DNA of 64,000 nucleotides from Desulfosudis oleivorans Hxd3 (GCF_000018405.1 NC_009943.1:1553001-1617000), one strand, 5' to 3'. Counted from the stretch's first letter, positions 45,501-55,140 are shown. The notes: generated by a model from the sequence alone, not told the origin. Program-made: numbers and translations.

Positions 45501-46019
45501 TTACAAGACCGCCATCAGCGAGTAGAAAAATCCAATAATGAGAGCCACGGAGAGCACCATCACCAGCAGGGCCTCCCATGTTCTGAACCCGCACCCCAGG
45601 GTGAGACCGGTGAACACCAGCCACCACTTCCACGGTTCAATGAGCCAGACGGAGTAGGGAATCCAGGCAAAGAGCAGGGTTACGCCAAAAGCAAAGGCAT
45701 ACACGGAAAGCAGCCGGGCCAGGGAGACCCTTCTGCCCAGGGTCATGCCCATGACGATATAGCCGGCCAGCCCGGCAAACAGGGCCATGCCCACGGCATT
45801 GGCAAACAGGATCGAGGCCACCGGAACGGGCCGTGCCGGTCGCAGCACCAGTATGGTGGCCGCAACGAACAGCAGGCCGGACGTGACGAGAAAAATCCCC
45901 GCCTGCCGGGGGCTGGCGCCGCTGTCCCTAAACTGTTCGAAAAACTGTTTCGGCTGCCGGAGCAGTTGCCCGGAAATGGTCATATAGTATCCCGGGAATG
46001 GTGTGGTCGTACCGGTCAT
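45501..46019 (-). CDS. Yip1-family membrane protein
   Basis: A 172-residue protein with about five hydrophobic helices and an N-terminal LLRQPKQFFEQF segment typical of the Yip1-domain family in bacteria. GGACGG precedes ATG 46019. Role unknown; co-transcribed with a SLC13 permease and a receiver-CBS protein. Confidence 0.7.
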   Translation of the reverse strand: MTGTTTPFPGYYMTISGQLLRQPKQFFEQFRDSGASPRQAGIFLVTSGLLFVAATILVLRPARPVPVASILFANAVGMALFAGLAGYIVMGMTLGRRVSLARLLSVYAFAFGVTLLFAWIPYSVWLIEPWKWWLVFTGLTLGCGFRTWEALLVMVLSVALIIGFFYSLMAVL

Positions 46020-46027
46020 GTTCCGTC

Positions 46028-46174
46028 CTATAGTATACCGAGTTTTACCAGAACGCCCCCGGCCAGCATTCCCAGGGTGAGTACGAAAAACAGGTTGCGT
46101 TCCGTCTGTTTTGAAAAATAGAGCCGTCCGTTTTCATATACAAACGTTTTTCGAGTGGTTTTTTGTCTGTTCAT
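46028..46174 (-). CDS. 48-residue single-pass membrane peptide
   Basis: Start 46174, 48 residues: a charged N-terminus (MNRQKTTRKTFVYENGRLYF), then NLFFVLTLGMLAGGVLVKLGIL as a single helix. AGGGACG lies just before the start and the reading frame fits snugly between the permease and Yip1 genes (26 and 8 bases), so it is probably real. Could be a small subunit of the permease. Confidence 0.6.
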   Translation of the reverse strand: MNRQKTTRKTFVYENGRLYFSKQTERNLFFVLTLGMLAGGVLVKLGIL

Positions 46175-46200
46175 AATGCGTCCCTATCCTTTTTGTTTCG

Positions 46201-48057
46201 TTAGAACCCCGGCAGGCCGGCAAACCCCCTGGCCATCCAGTAGATGCCGCTTAAGGCCATCAGCACGATATTGCCCAGAAACCACAGCGGAATACCGGCC
46301 CGGAGGAAATCCTTGGGCTCCAGGTAACCGCTGGCGTAAACAATGGCGTTGGGCGGCGTGCCGATGATCAGGCAGTAGGCAAAGGACGAGGCCATGGCCG
46401 TGGTCATGGTGATAAAGGGCAGAAACGAGGTGCCCGGATGGGCCAGGCCGGCCATGTTCAGGGCAATGGGGCCCACTGCCGCGGCCGCCGGACCGTCGGC
46501 CATGAAGTTGGTCAGCACCGCGGTCAAACCATTGGAAAGGGCCAGCAGGGGCAGACCCGCGTCGATGCCCAGGGGTGCCATGGCATCCAGAACGCTTCTG
46601 GCCAGCCAGTAGGCGGCCCCTGTTTCATCCAGGACCCGGCCGAAGATGATGGCGCCGGCATAGAGCCACACCACGCCCCAGTCCACCTTTTCCTGGTAGT
46701 CCCGCCAGTTGACCACACCGGCCAGCAGGTAGGCCACGGCCCCGGCCACGGCAATGACGCCGATGCCCAGCCGTACAGGGTAGATGCCCATTTGATAGAA
46801 GGACTTCTCCGTGAACCAGCCGAAGACCATCACCACAAAGATGACCAGGGCCGCTATCTGGGTCCGGTTCCAGCCGCCCATTTTGGCGATCTGCACCTGA
46901 AGATGGTCCATGGCCGGTGCCAGGCTTTTGATTTTGGGTTTGAAGCTGGCATTCACCAGCAGCCAGGAGACCGGGATCATGATCAGCAGAAAGGGGAAAC
47001 AGTAGGTGACCCACTGAAAGTAGCCGATGTCAAACCCGAACATGTCGTTTAAGTAGGTCATCATGATCACGTTGCGGGCACCGCCGGAAGGGGCACCGGG
47101 CCCGCCGATGTTGCAGGCCACCGCGATGGCGATCATCAGCAGCTTGGCCAGCTCCGGGTCTTCCGGTACCTCTTCGGTGAGGCTGTTCTGATAGAGGAGA
47201 ATGCCGATGGGCAGAAACATAGCGGCCAGGGCGTGGTCCGAGATAAAGGCGGCCAGGGGCGTGATGATCAGAAAGAAGATCAGGGTGATCCATTTTACGT
47301 TGGGCTTTGCCAGCTTTTTGAACATCATCAGGCAGAGCCGTTTGTCTACCCCGGTCTTGACAAAGGCGGCGGCAAACATCAGGCTGCCCATGATAAACCA
47401 GCAGGCGTCGCTCCAGTAGAGCATGGCCACCTCGTGGCGGGTGACAAGGCCTGTTACCACCAGAAAAATGCCGATGCAGAAGGCCACACCCGGCAGGGGA
47501 ATGCACTCGGTGAGAAAGCAGCCCACCACGAAAACCATCATCACGATGGCGGCCTTGATGTGCCATGCCCCCTTGTCGGCCAGTACCCGGTCCTTTTCAT
47601 TGAGGGTTTCATACGTCAGACCGTCCTTGCGCAGTTCCATGGCGGATGCCATGATCTCCTTAAAACGCTCCGGCGTGACCTGGGTGTCGATAAATTCCCG
47701 GGCCTTGGCCAGGTGGGACTCCACCACCGGAATTTTGTATCCCCTGCACCACTTGGCGTCCCGATTTAAAAACCGCTCCTTTGTCAGTGCCCCCATGTTC
47801 ATGTTTTGTTCCATGATTCGGGCTGTGAGCAGCTGCCACTGCTCGACATCGCTGCTGGATGTTTCAAACAGGGTGGTGGTCACGTAATTGATCACCGCCC
47901 CGGGACCCACCCGGTACTCCATGCCCACGTCCTTCATGCCGTAGGGCGTGGGAAGCAGCAGAATCACGGCGCACAGCACCACGGGAAAGATAAACACCTT
48001 CCAGTCGACATACTTGTCATATCCCGATGCTTTTGCTTTTGTCTTTTCTCCGGCCAT
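46201..48057 (-). CDS. SLC13/DASS-type anion permease
   Basis: A 618-residue membrane protein. One N-terminal helix, a ~110-residue soluble insert (residues ~45-160, with periplasmic-looking sequence) and then about 11 helices. NIGGPGAPSGGARNVIM and NFMADGPAAAAVGPIAL occupy the places of the two substrate/Na+ motifs; these are divergent from the classical SNT motifs. Likely substrates are dicarboxylates, sulfate or related anions. Second gene after the kinase; paralogue of the receiver-permease fusion at 50838. Confidence 0.85.
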   Translation of the reverse strand: MAGEKTKAKASGYDKYVDWKVFIFPVVLCAVILLLPTPYGMKDVGMEYRVGPGAVINYVTTTLFETSSSDVEQWQLLTARIMEQNMNMGALTKERFLNRDAKWCRGYKIPVVESHLAKAREFIDTQVTPERFKEIMASAMELRKDGLTYETLNEKDRVLADKGAWHIKAAIVMMVFVVGCFLTECIPLPGVAFCIGIFLVVTGLVTRHEVAMLYWSDACWFIMGSLMFAAAFVKTGVDKRLCLMMFKKLAKPNVKWITLIFFLIITPLAAFISDHALAAMFLPIGILLYQNSLTEEVPEDPELAKLLMIAIAVACNIGGPGAPSGGARNVIMMTYLNDMFGFDIGYFQWVTYCFPFLLIMIPVSWLLVNASFKPKIKSLAPAMDHLQVQIAKMGGWNRTQIAALVIFVVMVFGWFTEKSFYQMGIYPVRLGIGVIAVAGAVAYLLAGVVNWRDYQEKVDWGVVWLYAGAIIFGRVLDETGAAYWLARSVLDAMAPLGIDAGLPLLALSNGLTAVLTNFMADGPAAAAVGPIALNMAGLAHPGTSFLPFITMTTAMASSFAYCLIIGTPPNAIVYASGYLEPKDFLRAGIPLWFLGNIVLMALSGIYWMARGFAGLPGF

Positions 48058-48135
48058 ACCGCGCCTCCTTTACCGATGTTGATAATTGATGGTTTTATAT
48101 GTGTTGTGTTGATTGTGTCAGACCACGTGTCCCTT

Positions 48136-49866
48136 TTATCGCTGGACCGGCAGAATGATAATGAAGCTGGTGCCGGCGCCGGGCAGCGACTGGACATCCA
48201 TGCGTCCTTCCATGGCTTCCACGATGCCCAGGCTGATGGCCAGGCCGAGGCCCGTCCCCTTGCCCGCCTCCTTGGTGGTGAAGAACGGGGTAAATATTTT
48301 TCCCATTACTTCGTAAGGAATTCCCTTACCGGTGTCGGATACCGTCACCACGACATTATTGTTATCCACAGCTGTTTTCAGGGTGATTTTGCCGGGCCCC
48401 TCAATGGCATCCACCGCGTTGTTGACCAGGTTTAAAATCACCTGGCGCATCTGGTCCGCGTCCATCAGGACCGGTGGCACCTCCGACGCATATTCCTTGA
48501 CAATATCGATGTTGGCGATGTGACATTCACGTTCCAGGAAACCGTCCACCACCTCGTCCAGAATCCGGTGAATGTCGCAGAGTTCCATTTTCGGCTCGGT
48601 CTTGCGGGCCGAGCTGAGCAGCTTGTACGTGATGTCCTTGGTCCGGAAAACCGCGGACTCAACGATTTCAAGCTCTTTTATCATCTGGTCCACCGCCTCC
48701 TGCCCGAAGGGGGGGGCGTGGCCCCCGAGTTCCGGGTCGAACAGGTCCCGGATCACCACACACTGGGAGGCAATAAGGGCCAGGGGGTTGTTGATTTCAT
48801 GGGCGATGCCGGCGGCCAGCTCCCCTACTGACGCCAGCTTGGCGGCGTGAAAGAGCTGGGCCTTGAGCTCCCGCCGGTTTCTTTCCGTTTTTTCGGCTTT
48901 CCGGATCAGTGAGTTGGTGGTGATCAGCACAGCGGTAAACAGCAGCAGGGCCGCCAGCGTGGTCCCGATAATGATATAGCGCCGCGCTGTATACATGCGG
49001 GCGTAGGCCACGTCCAGGGGTTGCTTGACCACCAGCACCCAGGGCGCTTCCTCGAGCCACGCATATCCCACCAGCTTGTCACGCCCGTCGGTTTTGATTT
49101 CCGCAACCGCCGACCCTTCAAGCACGGTGGGCTGAAAGGCGCTTTTGTCAAGCACGTTGGCGTACCCGGGATCCACAACCTGGAACTCCCACTCCCGGTT
49201 TATGATAAAGGAGTTGACCTGCTTGCCCTGGCCGATGGATCGCAGAAAGTGGTAGAACTTGTCCGGATCCAGGGTGGCCCGCATGATGTAGAACCGTTCT
49301 CCCATGCGCTGTTTGACGGCTATGGTGAAGTGGGGCTTGTTGCGGAACCCCAGGTAGATATCGCTGATAAAATAGTCGGCCTCCTGGGTCAAAAGGGTTT
49401 TAAACCACAACTCGTCGCTGTAATTCTGTTGGTGGAGAAAGACATAGGGCCCGGCGTAACCAATCTGGACGCCGGTATCGTCCAGAAACCCCACGTCGAT
49501 AAAGGCCTCGCTGGTCTCCTGCAACCGCTTGAGATACATCTCCATATCGGTCGGGGAGGGCGGCAGGTTGAACCCCCGCCCGCGAAACAGGTTGAATACA
49601 TTTACCACCCGTTCCTGCAGAAAAAGATCAATGGTGTTGCGCTGGCTTTCCGCCAGGGAGAGCAGTTGCTGTTTGCCGCTCTGCTTCATCGTCAGGTTGA
49701 ACTGCATATGAAAATAGATGGACAACAGGGCCAGAGGGGCCAGAAAAGCGACGACCATCGCCGCCAGCACGCGTCTTCTCAGCCGCGAAAAGTCGTAGGG
49801 CGGGGTGCCGTCCATCGGTCGGGTTGCGCCCCCCGCGCCAGGGGGGGGTGTTTGTGCCGTTGCCAT
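48136..49866 (-). CDS. dCache-type sensor histidine kinase 1
   Basis: A 576-residue protein. TM1 (residues ~30-52), a periplasmic double-Cache sensor of ~240 residues (FIDVGFLDDTGVQIGYAGPY; YLGFRNKPHFTIAVKQ; FYIMRATLDPDKFY), TM2 (~300-320), then a kinase core with His in GELAAGIAHEINNPLALIAS (NtrB-like), N-box NLVNNAVDAIEG, and G-boxes DTGKGIPYE and GKGTGLGLAI. Four bases after the receiver gene at 49871-50290 and followed by the permease. Paralogous to two more kinases in the window. Confidence 0.9.
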   Translation of the reverse strand: MATAQTPPPGAGGATRPMDGTPPYDFSRLRRRVLAAMVVAFLAPLALLSIYFHMQFNLTMKQSGKQQLLSLAESQRNTIDLFLQERVVNVFNLFRGRGFNLPPSPTDMEMYLKRLQETSEAFIDVGFLDDTGVQIGYAGPYVFLHQQNYSDELWFKTLLTQEADYFISDIYLGFRNKPHFTIAVKQRMGERFYIMRATLDPDKFYHFLRSIGQGKQVNSFIINREWEFQVVDPGYANVLDKSAFQPTVLEGSAVAEIKTDGRDKLVGYAWLEEAPWVLVVKQPLDVAYARMYTARRYIIIGTTLAALLLFTAVLITTNSLIRKAEKTERNRRELKAQLFHAAKLASVGELAAGIAHEINNPLALIASQCVVIRDLFDPELGGHAPPFGQEAVDQMIKELEIVESAVFRTKDITYKLLSSARKTEPKMELCDIHRILDEVVDGFLERECHIANIDIVKEYASEVPPVLMDADQMRQVILNLVNNAVDAIEGPGKITLKTAVDNNNVVVTVSDTGKGIPYEVMGKIFTPFFTTKEAGKGTGLGLAISLGIVEAMEGRMDVQSLPGAGTSFIIILPVQR

Positions 49867-49870
49867 ATGC

Positions 49871-50290
49871 CTATCCGTCCTGTTGTGAAGCGGGTCCGGG
49901 TAAAGTGGGTGTCTCCTCGCCGTAGCAGCCCGTCAGCAGACGGGATACCTGCGCTTTCAGCACCTCGACATCCCCGTTTTTTTCGACAAAGCCATCGGCC
50001 TGTCGAACAATGGGCAGATCGCTGTATTCGGAGAATGTGGCGAAGATAATCACCGGCGTATCCGGAACCGTGTTTTTAAGTTTTCTCAGCACATCCGCCC
50101 CGTTCAGATAGGGAATGTCCAGATCAAGAATGACAAGGTCAGGCGGCGGAAGGGTATAGAGTTTTGAGAAAAGCTGAATGTGATTGGCCGCCTGAATCAC
50201 CTCGCAGCAGGGCGAGGAAAGCTCCCGCACCAGGAATTTCCTGACAAGGAGATTGTGATCGGCAATCAGAATTTTAAATTTCCGGCTCAT
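49871..50290 (-). CDS. Single-domain response regulator (variant)
   Basis: A 139-residue receiver. LILADHNLLVRKFL has one acidic residue where the pair usually stands; the phospho-Asp is in VILDLDIPYLNG and the switch Lys in VEKNGDVE. No output domain. Start at 50290; four bases before the kinase, so the pair is co-expressed. Confidence 0.82.
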   Translation of the reverse strand: MSRKFKILIADHNLLVRKFLVRELSSPCCEVIQAANHIQLFSKLYTLPPPDLVILDLDIPYLNGADVLRKLKNTVPDTPVIIFATFSEYSDLPIVRQADGFVEKNGDVEVLKAQVSRLLTGCYGEETPTLPGPASQQDG

Positions 50291-50558
50291 TGGCGTTGTC
50301 TCTGAGCGTCCCAAGAATGTTCATAGCCGCTATGGCTAGAGCAAACCCTGTACCAAAACCCGCCGCAGGATCGAAAAACTCCCGGAGTGTTTTATCAGTC
50401 CATTGATATTGTTCTTTTTTATTATTTGCTTCACCGGAGCCCGGCAGTATTTTGAAAGTTTTTGCGGACAGGCCCTGTCGACTTTTTTTATAGATTGTCA
50501 AAAAAAAATGCACGGTACCGGAAAAGGCGGTGGCCGCCGGCCATTGATGTACCGGCAC
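50274..50558 (-). CDS. Possible small protein upstream of the receiver gene
   Basis: A 94-codon frame whose end overlaps the receiver start. Only the C-terminal half (KEQYQWTDKTLREFFDPAAGFGTGFALAIAAMNILGTL) looks protein-like, with a hydrophobic stretch. No convincing start or ribosome site was found; a shorter version starting inside is likely if it is real. Confidence 0.25.
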   Translation of the reverse strand: MPVHQWPAATAFSGTVHFFLTIYKKSRQGLSAKTFKILPGSGEANNKKEQYQWTDKTLREFFDPAAGFGTGFALAIAAMNILGTLRDNANEPEI

Positions 50559-50837
50559 CGATTCCCGGTTTTATTAGGGGACTGGCGGTTCCGGTCTAAT
50601 ACGCATGGCGCCTGGGAATATTGGGAGGGGTTGGCATATTTCGTGCAAATTATCCGGTACTAAGCCTTAAAGACCGGAGAGGATGGTAAAGATGGAAAGG
50701 GCCTTCACCGGACAGGGTCAGGCAAAACGGCAATGATATCCAACGGCTGATGAAAAACGGGAAACCGGTTTTGGGCTCCCGGCCCGCTATCGCATAACAT
50801 ATTGATAATAAAAATAATTGAAAGGAGATGCGTTGGA
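50559..50837. other. Divergent promoter region
   Basis: No gene. It separates the leftward receiver-kinase-permease operon from the rightward receiver-permease gene and holds a sigma-54-like promoter for the latter. Confidence 0.6.
50631..50647 (+). promoter_or_regulatory. Sigma-54 promoter of the receiver-permease gene
   Basis: TTGGCATATTTCGTGCA keeps GG and GC ten bases apart, with a good -24 box. 190 bases before ATG 50838. Confidence 0.65.
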
Positions 50838-52904
50838 ATGGAAGAAAATACGACTAAAAATCAGAATGATACCGGATTGAGACTGCTGGTGGTGGATGAC
50901 GAGGACCAGTTTCGGGCGTCGCTGGCAAAGCAGTTGAGAAACAGGGGCTTCAAGGTTTATGAATCCAGCAACGGTGAAGATGCCATCAAGATTGTGCGGC
51001 ACAAGAACCCGGAGGTGGTTCTCCTGGACCAGAAGATGCCCCATATGGACGGCATCCAGACCTTAAAGGAACTAAAAAAGATTCGGCCGGAAGTGCAGGT
51101 CATCATGCACACGGCCTATGGCAATATCGAGTCGGCCCGGGTGACGGGAAAACACGATGTCTTCTGCTACCTTGAAAAACCCTGCGATTTAAACCAGCTG
51201 ATCAGCATGATCAAGCTGGCCGGTGAGGAACGGACCTATGCCCTGGCCCGGCACGAGATTCCGGATGTCAAGCGAAACAGCCTGAAAGCCTGGCTGATGG
51301 GGGTCCAGAACGCCCGGCCCGGCATTATTATGCTGGGCGTTCTGCTGTTTCTGGGGCTTGCCTTCATGCCCACGCCGGATACGCTGAACAATTTTCTGAC
51401 GGCCAAAAAAACCGGGGTGATGGGCGAAGAGATCAACGGGTATTCCGATTACCGCAAAATGAAAACCGGCCAGACCATTGTTGAGTATTACACCGCCAAG
51501 GCCGGGCTGTATGAAAAAACCGTCACCCCGGACGGCAAGACGGTCAACACGCTGCCGGGTGTTGAGAAAATCGCTTTCAAGGCAAAGGTCATGGTCGGTG
51601 TCCTGGTGGTGGCGGCCCTGTTCTGGGCCACCGGCGCGGTGCCCATCGGCATCACGGCCCTTCTGGTGGGCACGCTGATGTTTTTTTTCGGGATACTGAA
51701 GCCCGACGACGTGGCAAAGGCCTATGCAAAGGACTCGGTGATCTTTATTTTCGGGGTTCTGGCCTTTGCCGCGGCCATCGGTAAAACCGGGCTGGACCGC
51801 AGAATCGGCATTCTGCTGCTGGGCACCAGCACCAACCTGACCAAGTTCGCGCTGATTTTCGCGCCGCTGCTGGCCGTTACTGCTTCATTTCTCTCCGAAC
51901 ACGCCCTTGTGGCCTTTATCGCTCCGATCCTCATGCTGGTGTACATGGGCGCCATCAAGGCCGCCGGCGTCAAACAGGACAAAAGCCTGGTGGTCATGTT
52001 CATGCTGATGCTCACCTTCACGGCAAACATCGGTGGCCCGGGTTCTCCGGCGGCCGGCGGGCGCAACGCCGTGATGCTGGGCATTTTTTCCGACTACGGC
52101 CTGAGTCTCTCCTTCGGCCAGTGGGTGAAGATGGGCCTGCCCTTTGTGCCGGTGATGGCCCTGGTCATTGCCGGTTATTTTCTTCTGGTAGTCCGCAGGG
52201 GCATCAAGACCCAGTCCATCAACGTGGCGGCCGCGGTGAAACGGGAGGCGGAAAAGATCGGGAAAATGACGGCCGATGAGTACAAGGCCGGGGCCATTCT
52301 GGTGCTCGTTATTTTCTTGTGGGTTACCATGTCTGACACGCTGGGCATGGGCGGGCCGGTTATCCTCTGCCTGGTGCTGCTCAATATTCTGGGCATTCTC
52401 ACGTGGAAGGACATCAACGGGATCCATTTTGACGTGGTTGCCCTGTATGCGGCGGCCAGCGCCATGGGCTACGGCCTGGCCGTTACCGGCGGTGCCCTGT
52501 GGCTGGCCAACTCTTTTGTGTCGATTCTGCCCGATTTTCTACGAAGCGGCAACGGCCTTCTGATGTCGACCAGTATGATCACAGGCATCCTGACCAACTT
52601 CATGAGCGACGGCGCCACAGTGGCGGCGGTGGGTCCCATTACCGTGCCCATGGCCACCCTGTCCGGCACCTCGCCCATCCTGGTGGGACTTGCCACGGCA
52701 TTTGCATCCTCGTTCGCCCACATGATGATCATCGGCACGCCCAACAACGCCATTGTCTACAGCCTGGCCAGGGACCCGGAAACCGGGGAACAGCTGGTCA
52801 CCATGAAGGACTTTTTTATCCACGGCGGCGCTGTTTTTCTTTTAAGCATGGCGGTGTTGTGGATCTGGGTCTTTTTCGGATACTGGCGATGGGTATCATT
52901 ATAA
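50838..52904 (+). CDS. Receiver domain fused to SLC13/DASS-type permease
   Basis: A 688-residue protein. Residues 14-130 are a complete receiver domain: Asp20-Asp21 in LLVVDDED, phospho-Asp64 in VVLLDQKMPHMDG, Thr92 and Lys114 in LEKPCD. A ~30-residue linker leads to about 12 hydrophobic helices from residue ~163. NIGGPGSPAAGGRNAV and NFMSDGATVAAVGPITVP are the counterparts of the DASS substrate motifs and match the permease at 46201-48057. All catalytic receiver residues are present, so phosphorylation on the cytoplasmic side could gate transport directly. The start at 50838 is in frame with AAAGGAG ten bases upstream. The downstream genes are a second receiver and a dCache kinase. Confidence 0.92.
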   Translation: MEENTTKNQNDTGLRLLVVDDEDQFRASLAKQLRNRGFKVYESSNGEDAIKIVRHKNPEVVLLDQKMPHMDGIQTLKELKKIRPEVQVIMHTAYGNIESARVTGKHDVFCYLEKPCDLNQLISMIKLAGEERTYALARHEIPDVKRNSLKAWLMGVQNARPGIIMLGVLLFLGLAFMPTPDTLNNFLTAKKTGVMGEEINGYSDYRKMKTGQTIVEYYTAKAGLYEKTVTPDGKTVNTLPGVEKIAFKAKVMVGVLVVAALFWATGAVPIGITALLVGTLMFFFGILKPDDVAKAYAKDSVIFIFGVLAFAAAIGKTGLDRRIGILLLGTSTNLTKFALIFAPLLAVTASFLSEHALVAFIAPILMLVYMGAIKAAGVKQDKSLVVMFMLMLTFTANIGGPGSPAAGGRNAVMLGIFSDYGLSLSFGQWVKMGLPFVPVMALVIAGYFLLVVRRGIKTQSINVAAAVKREAEKIGKMTADEYKAGAILVLVIFLWVTMSDTLGMGGPVILCLVLLNILGILTWKDINGIHFDVVALYAAASAMGYGLAVTGGALWLANSFVSILPDFLRSGNGLLMSTSMITGILTNFMSDGATVAAVGPITVPMATLSGTSPILVGLATAFASSFAHMMIIGTPNNAIVYSLARDPETGEQLVTMKDFFIHGGAVFLLSMAVLWIWVFFGYWRWVSL

Positions 52905-52928
52905 TAAAGAAACAATCACAGGTGCGTG

Positions 52929-53450
52929 ATGGCAGATGAAGCCGGTGTGAAAAAAATCAGTATTCTGATCGTGGATGATGAGCCGGATTTTTTAAATGCC
53001 ATCCGCCATATACTGGAGGTCCGGGAATTTCATGTGGTAACCGTTGACCGGGGCGGCAAGGCAGTTGATGCCGCCCGGCAGGCGCTGTTTGATATCGCCC
53101 TGGTCGACCTGAAGATGCCGGGCATGGATGGAGACGAAACCCTGCGGACACTGAAAGCGGAACATCCTGAGATAGAGGTGGTGATTCTCACCGGCCATGG
53201 ATCAAAGGATGCCGCGGCCGCCTGCCTGGAAAGCGGGGCCATGGCCTATCTGTACAAGCCGTGCCAGTTGAATGAGCTGCTGGAGGTCCTTGTGGACGCA
53301 TACCGAAAAAGGGTGATGGACAGGCATAAGATGGAACCGCGGTGGATGGACGACCTTCTGGGCGTGCTCCCGCCCGGTTCTCCCATGGCGGCGCTGCGCC
53401 GGCTCCGGGAGCTGGACGCAACACCGCCGGCAATGGAAGGTCGGCCCTGA
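52929..53450 (+). CDS. Single-domain response regulator
   Basis: A 173-residue receiver with an extra C-terminal tail. ILIVDDEPDFL (acidic pair), ALVDLKMPGMDG (phospho-Asp), ILTGHG and LYKPCQL (switch Lys). The tail (residues ~125-173) is helix- and Pro-rich without recognised function. Begins 24 bases after the receiver-permease stop and is co-directional with the kinase. Confidence 0.87.
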   Translation: MADEAGVKKISILIVDDEPDFLNAIRHILEVREFHVVTVDRGGKAVDAARQALFDIALVDLKMPGMDGDETLRTLKAEHPEIEVVILTGHGSKDAAAACLESGAMAYLYKPCQLNELLEVLVDAYRKRVMDRHKMEPRWMDDLLGVLPPGSPMAALRRLRELDATPPAMEGRP

Positions 53451-53467
53451 GAAGGACAGGAGATGGA

Positions 53468-55132
53468 ATGGATAAACAGGTTCGGAAAATGATTCTGGTA
53501 AGGGTCCTGCTGGTCCCTTTCCTGATCGTACTGGCGGTCTACGGCACCCTGGTCTACTATTTTTCCGCCTACGCCGCCCGGCAGGTAAGGGCCGAACTGG
53601 TCCGGGTGGCAGCCGATCACCGTACGCTGATTGACCGGTTTCTCGAAGAGCGGGTGGCGGATATCCGGTTTATCGTTTCCTCCTATGATATGGAGACCCT
53701 CCAGGACCCGCAACGGTTAACCCGAATATTCAGGAACCTGCAAGCCGCATCCACTGTTTTTTTTGACCTGGGTGTGTTTGACGCGGAGGGAAAGCACCTG
53801 GCATACGTCGGGCCTTACGACCTGACCGGAAAGGATTATGGACAGGAGCCGTGGTTTGTGGCCGTCCGGGACAAGGGTATATTTATTTCAGACGAATTCC
53901 TCGGGTATCGCAATATTCCCCATTTTATTATCGCCATACGCAAACAGGCGGGTGGGAAAAACTGGTATATCCGCACCACCATCGATACCTTTGCGTTCAA
54001 TGACCTGGTCGAAAATATTCGCATCGGCAAAACCGGGGAGGCCTACCTGGTTAATACAAAGGGGGTATTTCAGAGCGACCGGCGATCCGGCGGCCGCCTG
54101 ATGGCAACAGACCCGGATTTTGACCGTTATGTGCTTGACCGGGACGAGGTCTCCTTTTTTTCCATCAGAACCGTGGATGGAAGGAAATTTGTCTACGCGG
54201 CGGGCCCCCTCAAACAGGCCGGATGGGTCATGGTGGTGCGGCAGACCGCCGCCGACGCCTATGCCGACCTGACCTTTGCGGTGATCATATCGCTGATCAT
54301 GATCATCGGCGGCGGTGCCATCGTCCTGGTGATGGGGTTTATTCAGGCGTCCGCCATTGCCGGACGCCTCAAGCTGGCGGACATGGAAAAGCAGCAGATG
54401 AAGACCCAGCTGGTCATTGCCGGCAAGCTGGCCGAGGTGGGGGAGATGAGCACGGGCCTGGCCCATGAAATCAACAACCCGCTTCAGGTCATGAAGTCCG
54501 AGCTTGCCATGATCAATGTTGTGATGTCCGATATCGCGGAAAAGCAGAACCAGCCTGATCCCGAAGATTTTAAGGCCCTTGATGAGTCGGTGCGGCAGAT
54601 CGCCATACAGATCGAGCGGTGCGCGAAAATCACCCAGGGGCTGCTCCGGTTTGCCCGCAAATCGGAGATTGTCCTGCAGCCGGTGAATATCGGCACCTTC
54701 ATTCCCGAGGTGGTGGGCATGGTCGAACAGCGGGCCGGCGTGGAAAATATCCGTATCATTCAGGAACTGCAGGACGGTGCACCGCCGGTCATGAGCGACC
54801 CAAACCAGCTTCAGCAGGTGTTTTTAAACCTTTTCAACAACGCGATGTATGCACTTAAGGGGAAAACCGGCGCCGAGATCCGCGTTCGCAGCCTGCGGGA
54901 GGGGAATGATCTTGTGATAACGGTGGCGGACAACGGCTGCGGCATTACTCCGGAGGACATGGAAAAAATCTACCTGCCGTTTTTCACCACCAAACCGGTG
55001 GGCCAGGGAACCGGCCTGGGGCTGAGCACCGTCTATGGCATTATAGAGGGCCTGGGCGGCCGCATCACCGTGGAAAGCGAGGTCAATGCCGGCACGGTGT
55101 TTACCATCCGCCTGCCCATCGGCAGGACATGA
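53468..55132 (+). CDS. dCache-type sensor histidine kinase 2
   Basis: A 554-residue protein. TM1 (residues ~9-30), double-Cache periplasmic sensor (FFDLGVFDAEGKHLAYVGPY; EFLGYRNIPHFIIAIRK; WYIRTTIDTF), TM2 (~275-297), kinase core with His in GEMSTGLAHEINNPLQVMKS, N-box NLFNNAMYALKG, and G-boxes DNGCGITPE and GQGTGLGLSTV. The start at 53468 has AGGAG before it. Third gene after the receiver-permease; probably phosphorylates its receivers. Confidence 0.9.
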   Translation: MDKQVRKMILVRVLLVPFLIVLAVYGTLVYYFSAYAARQVRAELVRVAADHRTLIDRFLEERVADIRFIVSSYDMETLQDPQRLTRIFRNLQAASTVFFDLGVFDAEGKHLAYVGPYDLTGKDYGQEPWFVAVRDKGIFISDEFLGYRNIPHFIIAIRKQAGGKNWYIRTTIDTFAFNDLVENIRIGKTGEAYLVNTKGVFQSDRRSGGRLMATDPDFDRYVLDRDEVSFFSIRTVDGRKFVYAAGPLKQAGWVMVVRQTAADAYADLTFAVIISLIMIIGGGAIVLVMGFIQASAIAGRLKLADMEKQQMKTQLVIAGKLAEVGEMSTGLAHEINNPLQVMKSELAMINVVMSDIAEKQNQPDPEDFKALDESVRQIAIQIERCAKITQGLLRFARKSEIVLQPVNIGTFIPEVVGMVEQRAGVENIRIIQELQDGAPPVMSDPNQLQQVFLNLFNNAMYALKGKTGAEIRVRSLREGNDLVITVADNGCGITPEDMEKIYLPFFTTKPVGQGTGLGLSTVYGIIEGLGGRITVESEVNAGTVFTIRLPIGRT

Positions 55133-55140
55133 ACGCATTC

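Noticed and set aside
50403-50663. 86-codon plus-strand frame in the divergent region
   Set aside because: Low-complexity hydrophobic start, no ribosome site, and it overlaps the sigma-54 promoter.
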